Source of the DNA: SIG607 sp045646245
GTDB lineage: Bacteria > Bacillota > Clostridia > Oscillospirales > Acutalibacteraceae
Assembly (NCBI GenBank): GCA_045646245.1
Contig: JAZRKJ010000054.1
Span: 1 to 43,730, forward strand
DNA length: 43,730 nucleotides
Direction of reading: 5' to 3'
Part shown: positions 15,560 through 23,877 of the stretch, piece after piece
How positions within the stretch are numbered: position 1 is the stretch's first letter
How the letters are laid out: each line of letters starts with the position of its first letter
The notes under the pieces: generated by a model
Databases searched by the model: none
Seen by the model: the letters and a program-made list of their open reading frames with translations, nothing else
What the model was told of the DNA's origin: nothing
Position numbers and translations under genes: made by a program

Positions 15560-18500
15560 TTATATCTTCTTAACGCCGATAGTTACCTTTTCACCGTTTA
15601 AATCCCACTCTTTGGAGTAGCCGTCCATTGAGTCAAAATCAAATTCATCGGCAAGGGTGTCAACCGAAATATCCATAGCGTTGTTTTCGGTTATATCGGC
15701 AACTTTTTCGTTGCCCTGCATAAAGACAGCGATATGGTCGGTAACAGAAAAGCCTGCTTCCTTACGCATTGTCTGAATTTTACTTACGATTTCTCTTACG
15801 AAGCCTTCTTCAATAAGCTCTTCGGTAAGAACGGTATCAAGAGCAACGGTAACACCGTTATCGGTAAGGGTGAATAAGCCTTCCTTCTGAACCGTTTCAA
15901 TAAGCAAATCTTCTTCGGCAAGCTCAACGGTTCCGCTTGCAAAACTGAATACCAGCTTGCCGTTTTCTTTAAGCTGGGCGTATGCCCTGCTTCCGTCAAG
16001 CTCAGAAAGAGCGGTTCTTATTTCGCCCAACTGCTTACCGTATTTGGGGCCAACGGTACGAAGCTGAGGCTTGAAGGAGTAGCTTGAAAGAGCGGCAGTA
16101 TCCTGAACGAACTCTATGTTTTTAAGGTTAAGCTCGTCTCTTATAATGCTCTTTGTTTCTTCGCTCAGCTCTTTGTCGCACTTAACGTACATAACGGCAA
16201 GGGGCTGACGGTTTTTAAGGTTAGCGCCGTTTCTTGCGGCTCTGCCCAGAACAACAATGGAAAGCACCTTTTCCATATCGGCTTCAAGGGTTAAGTCAAT
16301 AGCACCTTTGTCCACTTCGGGGAAATCGCAAAGGTGAATACTTTCCTTTGCCGATTTATCAAGGTTTCTGACAAGGTTCTGATAAATGTTTTCAGCCATA
16401 AAGGGAATCATAGGAGCGGCGGCTTTAGCAAGGGTAACAAGGGCGGTATAAAGGGTCATATAAGCGGCAACCTTATCCGCTTCCATACCCTGAACCCAAT
16501 AACGCTCTCTTCCACGGCGAACGTACCAGTTACTAAGCTGGTCAACAAGGCTCTCAAGAGCTCTGGCGGCTTCGGGAATTCTGTAATTATAAAGGTTTTC
16601 GTCCACCGCTTTAACCGTTGAGTTAAGACGGGAAAGAAGCCATTTATCCATAACCGACAGCTTGCAGTCGGCAAGGTTATACTTAGTGGGGTCAAACTTA
16701 TCAATATCGGCATAAAGCACGTAGAAAACATAGGTGTTCCAAAGAGTACCCATAAACTTTCTTTGACCTTCGGTAACGGCTTTACCGTAGAAACGGTTGG
16801 GAAGCCAAGGAGCAGAGTTAGTGTAGAAATACCAACGAACAGCGTCGGCTCCGTAGGTTTCCAAAGCGTCAAATGGGTCAACAGCGTTGCCCTTGGACTT
16901 ACTCATTTTCTGACCGAATTCGTCCTGAACGTGACCTAAAACTATTACGTTCTTATAGGGCGCTTTATTAAAGAGAAGTGTTGAAATTGCAAGAAGCGAA
17001 TAGAACCAGCCTCTTGTCTGGTCAACGGCTTCGGAAATGAAGTTTGCGGGGAACTGAGCTTCAAAAAGCCCCTTATTTTCAAAGGGATAATGGTGTTGAG
17101 CAAAAGGCATTGCGCCCGAATCGAACCAGCAGTCAATAACCTCGGGAACACGCTTCATTTCTTTGCCGCAATCGGGACATTTAATGGTAACGGCGTCAAC
17201 AAACGGACGGTGAAGCTCAATATCCTCGGGACAGTTACTGCTCATACTTTTAAGCTCTTCAATACTGCCTACAGCGTGACGGCAGCCACATTCACATTCC
17301 CAGATATTAAGGGGGGTACCCCAGTAACGGTTACGGGAAAGTCCCCAGTCCTGAACGTTTTCTAACCAGTCGCCGAAACGACCCTTACCGATACTTTCGG
17401 GTATCCAGTTAATGGTGTTGTTATTTTTAATAAGGTCATCCCTTACTTCGGTCATTTTAATGAACCAGGATTCCCTTGCGTAGTAAATAAGGGGGGTGTC
17501 GCAACGCCAGCAGAAGGGATAATCGTGTTCAAATTTAGGAGCGTCGAAAAGTAAGCCCCTTTCTTCAAGGTTTATAAGCACCTTGGGGTCGGCGTCCTTA
17601 ACAAAAAGACCTGCAAAGGGGGTTTCTTCTGTCATATTACCCTTGCCGTCAACAAACTGAACAAAGGGTAAATCGTACTTTCTGCCCACCTTGGCGTCGT
17701 CTTCACCGAAAGCGGGAGCGATATGTACGATACCGGTACCGTCACTCATTGTAACGTAAGAATCACAGGTAATAAAGTGACCCTTTTTCTTTTGCTTATC
17801 GGCTAATACTTTAGCACATTCAAAAAGAGGCTCGTATTCTCTGCCTTCAAGGTCAGTACCCTTAAAGGTTTCAAGAACGGTATAAGCGGCTTCTTCGCCA
17901 AGCTTTGAAAGAACCTTGTCTGCCAAAGCTTCTGCAAGATAGTAAACCTTGCCGTCAATTGCCTTTACCTTAATATAAGTGTCATCGGGGTTAACGCAAA
18001 GGGCAACGTTGCTGGGAAGAGTCCAAGGGGTAGTTGTCCAGGCAAGGAAGTAAGCGTCCTCACCAACAACCTTAAAGCGTACAACGGCGCTTCTTTCCTT
18101 TACGGCTTTATAGCCTTGGGCAACCTCATGAGAAGAAAGAGGTGTGCCGCAACGGGGACAGTAAGGCACTATTTTAAAGCCTTTATAAAGAAGCCCCTTG
18201 TTGTATATTTCCTTTAAAGCCCACCATTCCGACTCAATAAAATTATTGTCGTAGGTGACGTAAGGGTTGTCCATATCAGCCCAGAAGCCAACAGTCTGAG
18301 AAAAATCCTCCCACATACCCTTATACTGCCAAACGCTTTCTTTACAGTGAGAAATAAATTCCGAAAGACCGTACTTTTCAATTTGCTCCTTACCGTCAAG
18401 CCCCAGCTTCTTTTCAACCTCCAATTCAACAGGAAGTCCGTGGGTGTCCCAGCCCGCTTTTCTGGGCACCATATAGCCCTTCATAGTGCGGTAACGGGGA

Positions 18501-18703
18501 ATCATATCCTTAATAACACGGGTAAGCACGTGACCGATATGAGGTTTACCGTTAGCGGTGGGAGGGCCGTCGTAAAACACGTAAGGCTCGCCCTTGGCAC
18601 GGCTGTCTATACTCTTTTTGAAAATGTCGTTATCACGCCAGAATTTTTCAATTTTCTTTTCTTCGGCAACGAAATTTAAGTTTGTGGATACTTTATCGTA
18701 CAT
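15560..18703 (-). CDS. ileS: Isoleucyl-tRNA synthetase, type 2 (IleS2-like)
   Basis: Charges tRNA-Ile with isoleucine in the cytoplasm. At 1047 residues it has the full class I layout: HIGH at 55-58 (within PTANGKPHIGHVL), an editing domain with LAWTTTPWTLPSNVAL around 225-240, KMSKSKGN near 597 and an anticodon-binding domain after 690. The PTANGKPHIGHVL and KMSKSKGN forms and the ending VTIGVKKI fit the eukaryote-like type 2 enzymes, which family knowledge links to low mupirocin sensitivity; common type 1 enzymes carry a C-terminal zinc finger, absent here. The 87-base leader holds a promoter but no room for a T-box. The gene is intact up to the junction with mobile-element genes. Confidence 0.97.
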   Translation of the reverse strand: MYDKVSTNLNFVAEEKKIEKFWRDNDIFKKSIDSRAKGEPYVFYDGPPTANGKPHIGHVLTRVIKDMIPRYRTMKGYMVPRKAGWDTHGLPVELEVEKKLGLDGKEQIEKYGLSEFISHCKESVWQYKGMWEDFSQTVGFWADMDNPYVTYDNNFIESEWWALKEIYNKGLLYKGFKIVPYCPRCGTPLSSHEVAQGYKAVKERSAVVRFKVVGEDAYFLAWTTTPWTLPSNVALCVNPDDTYIKVKAIDGKVYYLAEALADKVLSKLGEEAAYTVLETFKGTDLEGREYEPLFECAKVLADKQKKKGHFITCDSYVTMSDGTGIVHIAPAFGEDDAKVGRKYDLPFVQFVDGKGNMTEETPFAGLFVKDADPKVLINLEERGLLFDAPKFEHDYPFCWRCDTPLIYYARESWFIKMTEVRDDLIKNNNTINWIPESIGKGRFGDWLENVQDWGLSRNRYWGTPLNIWECECGCRHAVGSIEELKSMSSNCPEDIELHRPFVDAVTIKCPDCGKEMKRVPEVIDCWFDSGAMPFAQHHYPFENKGLFEAQFPANFISEAVDQTRGWFYSLLAISTLLFNKAPYKNVIVLGHVQDEFGQKMSKSKGNAVDPFDALETYGADAVRWYFYTNSAPWLPNRFYGKAVTEGQRKFMGTLWNTYVFYVLYADIDKFDPTKYNLADCKLSVMDKWLLSRLNSTVKAVDENLYNYRIPEAARALESLVDQLSNWYVRRGRERYWVQGMEADKVAAYMTLYTALVTLAKAAAPMIPFMAENIYQNLVRNLDKSAKESIHLCDFPEVDKGAIDLTLEADMEKVLSIVVLGRAARNGANLKNRQPLAVMYVKCDKELSEETKSIIRDELNLKNIEFVQDTAALSSYSFKPQLRTVGPKYGKQLGEIRTALSELDGSRAYAQLKENGKLVFSFASGTVELAEEDLLIETVQKEGLFTLTDNGVTVALDTVLTEELIEEGFVREIVSKIQTMRKEAGFSVTDHIAVFMQGNEKVADITENNAMDISVDTLADEFDFDSMDGYSKEWDLNGEKVTIGVKKI

Positions 18704-18735
18704 TATAATACCCCTTTATTCAAAAAACTCTTAAT

Positions 18736-18764
18736 ATATTATCACAAATCACTTAAAAAAGCAA
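18736..18764 (-). promoter_or_regulatory. SigA-type promoter of ileS
   Basis: On the minus strand TTGCTT (18759-18764), a 17-base spacer and TAATAT (18736-18741), 33 bases before the ATG. It follows the sortase stop, so ileS need not depend on the topB-sortase transcript. Confidence 0.6.
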
Positions 18765-18790
18765 TAGTATTTTCCTTTATCTTCGGGCTT

Positions 18791-19681
18791 TTAAGAAGCC
18801 GTGGGTGTATCCTTCACAAGCTTGCCCACAACAATAAACCTTGCATCGTTACTGCTGTATGCGCAGGTGGAAAGGCTGACTATTTTATCCCCAGTCTTTA
18901 CTTCAACCTCGGTTTTGATTTTAGAATTTTTAAGCGCGTGGGAAACAAACTTTGCGGCGCCCGTTTCGCCGTAAATATTGCCGTAAACCATATCCTTTGA
19001 ATTGGTTTCATAGGCAGCGAAAATCAAAAGCTTAAACCTGCCCTCGGGGGTAAAGATATAAATTTCGGGATACTTATTATAATAGGACTGTTTTTTGTAG
19101 TTAAGAAGCGTTCTGAACATTGAACCGTTATCCATACTGTGACCGTAAATAACGGTGTTAGCCGAAGAAAAATCGCTTCTTGAACGGTAGTCCATAAAAA
19201 TTGAACCGTTAATGTTTTTCTTACCGTCGGGACGGCGTTTTAAATAATAATCGTTATCGTCCCCGTGAACTATGGGGTAGTTAATAACGCCGTTTTTAGA
19301 AAAAATCCAGCCGACTGCGTCCTTGTATTTAGCCTTAAGGGCGGTAAAATCAATGGATTCGGGAACCTTTACTTCCTTTTTAGTACCCGTTCCGCCACCA
19401 TTTCCGTCGCCCTCCTCCGAAGAAGAATTATCGGTAGAGGTATTACCCTCGTCGCCGTCGCCGTAGGAAACAAATTCCCCTACAAGGTCGCCGTTAAAGC
19501 TGTCGTTGGAAAAATCCTGCCAAAAATAAGAGCCTATATTAAAAACGCAAACCAAAAGCACAAGGCACAAAACAAAAATTACTGCATTGTAAAGCCTTTT
19601 CTTTTTGTTCTTTTTACGCCGTTGCTCACGTTTTCTGTAAACCTCTTCAATTACTTCTTTTCCACTTTTAAATTCGTCCAT
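18791..19681 (-). CDS. srtB: Class B-like sortase
   Basis: Membrane transpeptidase of 296 residues that would attach sorted surface proteins to peptidoglycan. A basic N-terminus, one membrane helix (about 32-50) and a Gly/Ser/Asp-rich linker (57-105) lead to the sortase domain (110-290). The catalytic set is His181 (VIYGHSM), Cys273 (LSTCAY) and Arg281 (DARFIVVGKL). The YGHSM form and long helical insert fit class B. I use the ATG at 19681 behind AAAGGA; a further upstream start (19768) would run into topB. The gap to topB is 13 bases, so they are probably cotranscribed. No substrate with a sorting signal is seen in the window. Confidence 0.88.
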   Translation of the reverse strand: MDEFKSGKEVIEEVYRKREQRRKKNKKKRLYNAVIFVLCLVLLVCVFNIGSYFWQDFSNDSFNGDLVGEFVSYGDGDEGNTSTDNSSSEEGDGNGGGTGTKKEVKVPESIDFTALKAKYKDAVGWIFSKNGVINYPIVHGDDNDYYLKRRPDGKKNINGSIFMDYRSRSDFSSANTVIYGHSMDNGSMFRTLLNYKKQSYYNKYPEIYIFTPEGRFKLLIFAAYETNSKDMVYGNIYGETGAAKFVSHALKNSKIKTEVEVKTGDKIVSLSTCAYSSNDARFIVVGKLVKDTPTAS

Positions 19682-19694
19682 AAGAATATCCTTT

Positions 19695-21794
19695 CTAAAA
19701 CTTAAATACAGCCCTTTTACCTTCAAGGTAAAGCCTTGCGTCAAAATTCTTGCCCGTTTTTGAAACAAACCCTTTTATTTCGCTTGTCTGCCCCGTTGAA
19801 AGTAGAAGCCTTGCGTTGCTAACCGAAATAACACGTTTGCAAATAACGCCCGAAATTCTGAAGTCGCACCCTTCCTTATAACCGGTACAGCCGTAGCCGT
19901 AACGCCCCTTTATAACCTTTTTGCCGCAAATGGGGCAGTCACCGATTTCCTCCCCGTAAAAGCCGTTATAGGTGTCGGTTTCGGGGGGAGCTTCTTTAAT
20001 GCCGAAAACCTCATTTATTTCTTCCTTTGCCATCTCTACGCTTTGCTCCACCGTTAAGGTGTTGCGGAAAACCTTTTTAAGGGCTTGACCCAAAAGGCTG
20101 GTTTTATATTTATCCATTGAAATTCCCATATAGGTTAAGGATTCAATAAGATAAATACCATTGGGAAGAATTGTGTAAACATCCTTTTTAAGGTCAATGT
20201 ATTTTGACTTTATTGCGTTATCAATAATTCCTGTTCGGGTGGCTTCGGTACCAAGCTCAAGCCCTTCGAACATTGCCTTATATTCTTCCATATCGTCTTC
20301 CCCTGCTTCCTCGGAAGAAGCGGCAGCCTTTTCCTCCCTGAAGGGATTTTTAAGGTATTGGTTAAGGGTTTCAATGGTGTAGTGCTTGGGGGGAGAGGTT
20401 TCCTTTTCCTTGGGGGTAAAGTTAATATTAACCTTGTCCCCTACCTCTAAAAGAGGAAGAACCTTGTCTTTGGTTTTGCAGTCGTCGTATTTAGTCCAGC
20501 CCTTTGTTAAAATAACCGTACCCTTAAGGGTGAATTCCTCAAGCTCTCCCACCTTTACGGTAAGCTCGGTTTTCTGGGCAACGCACTCTTCACTGCAAAA
20601 TACGGCAACGAAGCGGCGGAATACCGTTTGGTAAACCTTTAATTCGTCCTCGGTAAGGTTTTCCTTTTTGGGGATTTTATAGGTGGGGGTAAGGGCTGAA
20701 TGAGACTCAATTTTACTGTCGTCAAAAATGGTCTTCTTATCCTTCATAACAACGGGGTAGCCAAGAGCCGATACGTTATTTATAATCTTACTGATTTTGT
20801 CCTTTTCGGCAGTCGCCAGATATTCCGAATTGGTTCTGGGGTAAGTAAGATAACCCTTTTCATAAAGCCCCTGAACAATTTTAAGGCTTTCGTCCATTGA
20901 CATTTTAAACTTTTTACCCAAAACGTTCTGAAGCTTTGAAAGAGAATAAAGCTTACCTGCCGAAAGGCTGTCCTTCTTTGTCTTTTTATTGCTGACAAAA
21001 GCACCCGTTTCATTATAAAGCTTACAAAGCTCTTGCGCCTTTTTTATACTGTTTTTGTCAAACCTATTTTTAGAAGTAAGCTCTACCCTTTCATCACCCG
21101 TTTCTTCATTGCTGTACAGGGCGTAGTAGGTTTCGGGAACAAAGCTTTTAATTTGCATATCACGGTCGTAAATTGCCTTTACAATAGGCACTATAACCCT
21201 GCCCACCCGAAGAAGCATACCCGTTTTCAAGGTGGCGTAGCGGGTTAAATTCACACCGTAAAGCCAGTCGATATAGGTTCTTGCAAAGCCTTCGTTTGCA
21301 AGGTTATCGTACTCGCTTTCCTCCTTCATATCGGACAGCGCCGCCGAAACCGTTTCGGGGGTCTGGTCGGGAAGCCACAGACGAAGAAGGGTTTTATTGC
21401 TCTTTAAGGCGTGGGAAACACAAAGACGGATAATAATTTCACCTTCTCTGTCAGCGTCCCCTGCGTTAACGATTTTATCAACGTCACTTCGGTTGCAAAG
21501 GGCTTCAATAAGTTCAAACTGACGCTTTACACCCGAATCAACGTTACCGTCCTTGTCTCTTCTCAGCTTAAACCTGAAGCTATCAGGAAAGCAAGGAAGA
21601 TTTTCCATACTCCAACGCCCCGTAGAAGTAGGGCCCGTATAATCCTCAATATCACTTAAAGAGAAAAGATGACCGAACGCCCAGGTAACAATGTACCCGT
21701 TGCCTTCGTAATAGTTACCGCTTTTCTTCATTGTGCCTATTCCTGCAACAATATTTCTTGCCAAGCTGGGCTTTTCGGCAATTATTAAAATCAT
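19695..21794 (-). CDS. topB: DNA topoisomerase III (type IA)
   Basis: Relaxes and decatenates DNA through a 5'-phosphotyrosine link; 699 residues. The TOPRIM domain has IAEKPS at the start (Glu7) and DADREGE at 113-119. Catalytic Tyr318 lies in LTYPRTNSEYL, and LLRVGRVIVP near 195-204 replaces the usual GRVQTP. A four-cysteine zinc-finger-like motif (CPICGKK...GCTGYKEGC) is near 610-640. The ATG at 21794 follows GGGGG; an alternative upstream ATG at 21815 would add seven residues before the conserved start. It has its own promoter, back to back with that of the RpiR-type regulator. Confidence 0.95.
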   Translation of the reverse strand: MILIIAEKPSLARNIVAGIGTMKKSGNYYEGNGYIVTWAFGHLFSLSDIEDYTGPTSTGRWSMENLPCFPDSFRFKLRRDKDGNVDSGVKRQFELIEALCNRSDVDKIVNAGDADREGEIIIRLCVSHALKSNKTLLRLWLPDQTPETVSAALSDMKEESEYDNLANEGFARTYIDWLYGVNLTRYATLKTGMLLRVGRVIVPIVKAIYDRDMQIKSFVPETYYALYSNEETGDERVELTSKNRFDKNSIKKAQELCKLYNETGAFVSNKKTKKDSLSAGKLYSLSKLQNVLGKKFKMSMDESLKIVQGLYEKGYLTYPRTNSEYLATAEKDKISKIINNVSALGYPVVMKDKKTIFDDSKIESHSALTPTYKIPKKENLTEDELKVYQTVFRRFVAVFCSEECVAQKTELTVKVGELEEFTLKGTVILTKGWTKYDDCKTKDKVLPLLEVGDKVNINFTPKEKETSPPKHYTIETLNQYLKNPFREEKAAASSEEAGEDDMEEYKAMFEGLELGTEATRTGIIDNAIKSKYIDLKKDVYTILPNGIYLIESLTYMGISMDKYKTSLLGQALKKVFRNTLTVEQSVEMAKEEINEVFGIKEAPPETDTYNGFYGEEIGDCPICGKKVIKGRYGYGCTGYKEGCDFRISGVICKRVISVSNARLLLSTGQTSEIKGFVSKTGKNFDARLYLEGKRAVFKF

Positions 21795-21823
21795 ACTTTT
21801 CCCCCTTTTACACATTCTATAAT

Positions 21824-21852
21824 ATTATACTATTAAATTGTTAAAAAAACAA
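21824..21852 (-). promoter_or_regulatory. SigA-type promoter of topB
   Basis: On the minus strand TTGTTT (21847-21852), a 17-base spacer and TATAAT (21824-21829), 29 bases before the topB ATG. Confidence 0.7.
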
Positions 21853-21862
21853 GATAAAATAA

Positions 21863-21891
21863 TTGACATCACGTCAGTACTGTGATATAAT
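21863..21891 (+). promoter_or_regulatory. Consensus SigA promoter of the RpiR-type regulator
   Basis: TTGACA (21863-21868), 17 bases, TATAAT (21886-21891). Both hexamers match consensus. Its -35 box lies ten bases from that of topB on the other strand. Confidence 0.88.
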
Positions 21892-21911
21892 CACTTTTGT
21901 TGATTTATAAA

Positions 21912-21926
21912 TTGAGATTATCTCAA
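21912..21926 (+). promoter_or_regulatory. Candidate operator palindrome in the regulator leader
   Basis: TTGAGA-TTA-TCTCAA is a perfect inverted repeat between the start of transcription and the AGAGGG ribosome site of the regulator gene. Position and symmetry suit binding by the dimeric RpiR-type product of the gene itself. No second copy was found by eye in the window. Confidence 0.5.
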
Positions 21927-21942
21927 AATTACAGAGGGAATT

Positions 21943-22797
21943 ATGTCGGTAAATATTTTAAGTGAAATTAAAAGCAGTATTGAATTTTTAACCAAAACCG
22001 AAGTTAAAATTGCCCGAATAATACTTGATAACCCAAACCGCTTCACTCACCTTTCCATAACCGATTTATCCGTAGAAACAGGGGTTTCCCAAGGAAGCAT
22101 CAATAACTTTTCCAAAAAGTTTTGCGGCGGCGGATTCAGTGATTTAAAGTTAAAAATCGCCCTTTGTATTTCTGCCTTTAACGAAAAGCCCTTTTCTGTA
22201 AGCGATAAGGCTTCAAGCAAAAAAGCCTTTCTTACCGACAGAATTAACGAAACCGTAACCGCCTTTAACATTACCTCTGCAATTAACGATGAAAATTCTC
22301 TTAAAGAAGCCTGTGACCTTATTTTAAACGCAGACAGAATTGAAATTTACGGTGTTTATCAGTCGGGTATTGTTGCCCGTGATTTGTGCTACCAGCTTAT
22401 TCAGCTTGGTATTCCCGCTTCCTACGTTACCGATACTCTTATGGGTGCGGTTGCGGCGTCAATGCTTAATGAAAAAAGCCTTGTTATAGCCCTTTCAAAT
22501 ACGGGGCAGACAAAGGAAATTTTAGACGCCGTTGAAATTGCCAAAAGCAGTAAAGCAAAAACCCTTTGCATTACTTCAAACAAACATTCTCCCTTAGCTA
22601 AAAGCTGTGACTGTGTTTTGCTCAGTGCGGCAAGCGGTTCGGATATAAGCAACCGTTATAACGAAGTGAGAATGTCACAAATGCTTATAACCGATACTCT
22701 TTGTTCTTTTGTCAGAAGCGTAATTGACGAATCGGGCAAAAAGCTATACTTTAAGCTGGAAAAAATTCTTTCTTCCCACAGCGTTAAAAACGATTAG
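21943..22797 (+). CDS. MurR/RpiR-family transcriptional regulator
   Basis: A 284-residue regulator: an N-terminal helix-turn-helix domain (about 1-77, with SITDLSVETGVSQGSINNFSKK) and a sugar-isomerase (SIS) domain (about 105-250, with IEIYGVYQSG, IALSNTGQTKEILDA and LCITSNKHSPLAK). Members bind phosphosugars and control sugar or amino-sugar uptake genes. The next gene, 11 bases on, is a broken MFS transporter, the probable target. A palindrome in its leader suggests autoregulation. The effector cannot be named from sequence. Confidence 0.92.
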   Translation: MSVNILSEIKSSIEFLTKTEVKIARIILDNPNRFTHLSITDLSVETGVSQGSINNFSKKFCGGGFSDLKLKIALCISAFNEKPFSVSDKASSKKAFLTDRINETVTAFNITSAINDENSLKEACDLILNADRIEIYGVYQSGIVARDLCYQLIQLGIPASYVTDTLMGAVAASMLNEKSLVIALSNTGQTKEILDAVEIAKSSKAKTLCITSNKHSPLAKSCDCVLLSAASGSDISNRYNEVRMSQMLITDTLCSFVRSVIDESGKKLYFKLEKILSSHSVKND

Positions 22798-22808
22798 AGG
22801 TAATTTTT

Positions 22809-23731
22809 ATGAAAAAAGAAGCAAAAAACGCCCTTATAATCGGCGGTACCTGTACCGTTGCGTATATGTTCGTTTATTTTATAAGGAATATTTTGTCGGT
22901 TGTAACCCCCGAAATGATAGAAGAAGGGATTTATACCGAAGAAAAAATAGGTTCCCTTTCGTCGGTATTTTTTATTACCTACGCCGTGGGACAGCTTGTA
23001 TTCTTTCCTGGGCGGCGGTGTTCCTTTGCGGCGGAATCACCCTTATTGTAACGGGTATCGTCTGCTTTATAATTTTCACCCTTCTTGAAAGAAAGGGCTC
23101 AATAAAAAACAACCTCATTAAAAAAGGCAAAACCGAGGGCGAAGGCTTAAAAGGGCTTTTTAAACGTAAGATTTTAAAGTTCACCTTGGTTTCCATACTT
23201 ACGGATGTTGTAAGAACTACGGTTGTTTTCTGGCTCCCTACCTATTACACCCAGTACCTTGGTTACACCACCGAGGAATCGGCGCTTGTCTTTACCGTAA
23301 CAAGCCTTATTACCTCCCTTAACGCGCTTTTCGCTATTGTAGTTTACGAAAAGCTGGGACGAAATATTGACTTGACACTTATACTGTCCTTCGGCTTTTC
23401 GGCGTTTTTCTTTGTAAGCTGTATTTTTATTAAGCAGCCTTTAATCAACGTTGTATTTATAAATGCGGCAATATTCACAGCCAATTGCGCTTCCACAATG
23501 CTCTGGAGCCGTTACTGTCCGGGGCTACGCAGCACAGGGCTTGTATCAAGCGCTACGGGATTTTTAGACTTTGTAAGCTATATGGCTGCTTCGGTGTCCT
23601 CAACCATATTTGCCAACGCCGTAAGTGACATTGGCTGGAACGGACTTATTATAGTCTGGTGTGTTCTTATGGCGCTTGGCGTAATAGTATCAATCCCCTA
23701 CGACAGAAACACCCATTATCTTGATGAATAA
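22809..23731 (+). pseudogene. MFS transporter with large internal deletion and frame change
   Basis: The first 63 residues (from 22809) read as the start of an MFS permease, ending in FFITYAVGQL, near 22999. The same frame then becomes FFPGRRCSFAAES and stops at 23051. From about 23006 another frame continues as SWAAVFLCGGITLI and runs in good MFS sequence with several membrane helices to 23731. The join lies about 22999-23006. Together the two parts give about 300 residues against about 400-430 for the family, so roughly 100-130 codons between helix 2 and about helix 6 are missing and the frame is broken. The parts resemble the organophosphate:phosphate antiporter branch. Product predicted non-functional unless the assembly is wrong. 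It lies 11 bases after the RpiR-type regulator. Confidence 0.85.
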
Positions 23732-23737
23732 GAAGAA

Positions 23738-23845
23738 CTAAATCCTAAATCCTTTCCCTTTTTCCCTTTTCCCCTTTTCCCCTTTCCCCTTTCCCTAATC
23801 CCTAATCCCTAAATCCTAAATCCTAAATCCTAAATCCTAAACCCT
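23738..23845. repeat. Telomere-like CCTAAAT/CCCTAAT and TTTCCCC low-complexity run
   Basis: The gap between the MFS remnant and D-lactate dehydrogenase is a pyrimidine-rich run: AATCCTAAATCC, then several TTTTCCCC/TTTCCC units, two CCCTAAT units, and about five CCTAAAT heptamers, ending ACCCTAAAA. A shorter stretch of the same kind (CCCCTTTCCCTATTCCCTAATCC) occurs at 26332-26354. It codes for nothing. Confidence 0.85.
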
Positions 23846-23877
23846 AAAACAACCTTCCTATACGGGAAGGTTGTTTT
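23846..23877 (-). terminator. Terminator overlapping the end of the D-lactate dehydrogenase gene
   Basis: A perfect 13-bp stem, AAAACAACCTTCC (23846-23858) with GGAAGGTTGTTTT (23865-23877). On the minus strand it ends in TTTT. The stop codon (23858-23860) is inside the hairpin, so the last codons double as terminator. Confidence 0.8.

Noticed and set aside
18704..18790. T-box leader of ileS
   Set aside because: The gap is only 87 bases, shows no T-box core or terminator, and holds a simple promoter.
23738..23845. Possible CRISPR array or true telomere
   Set aside because: There are no unique spacers, units are only 6-7 bases and vary, and the run is internal to a bacterial contig.
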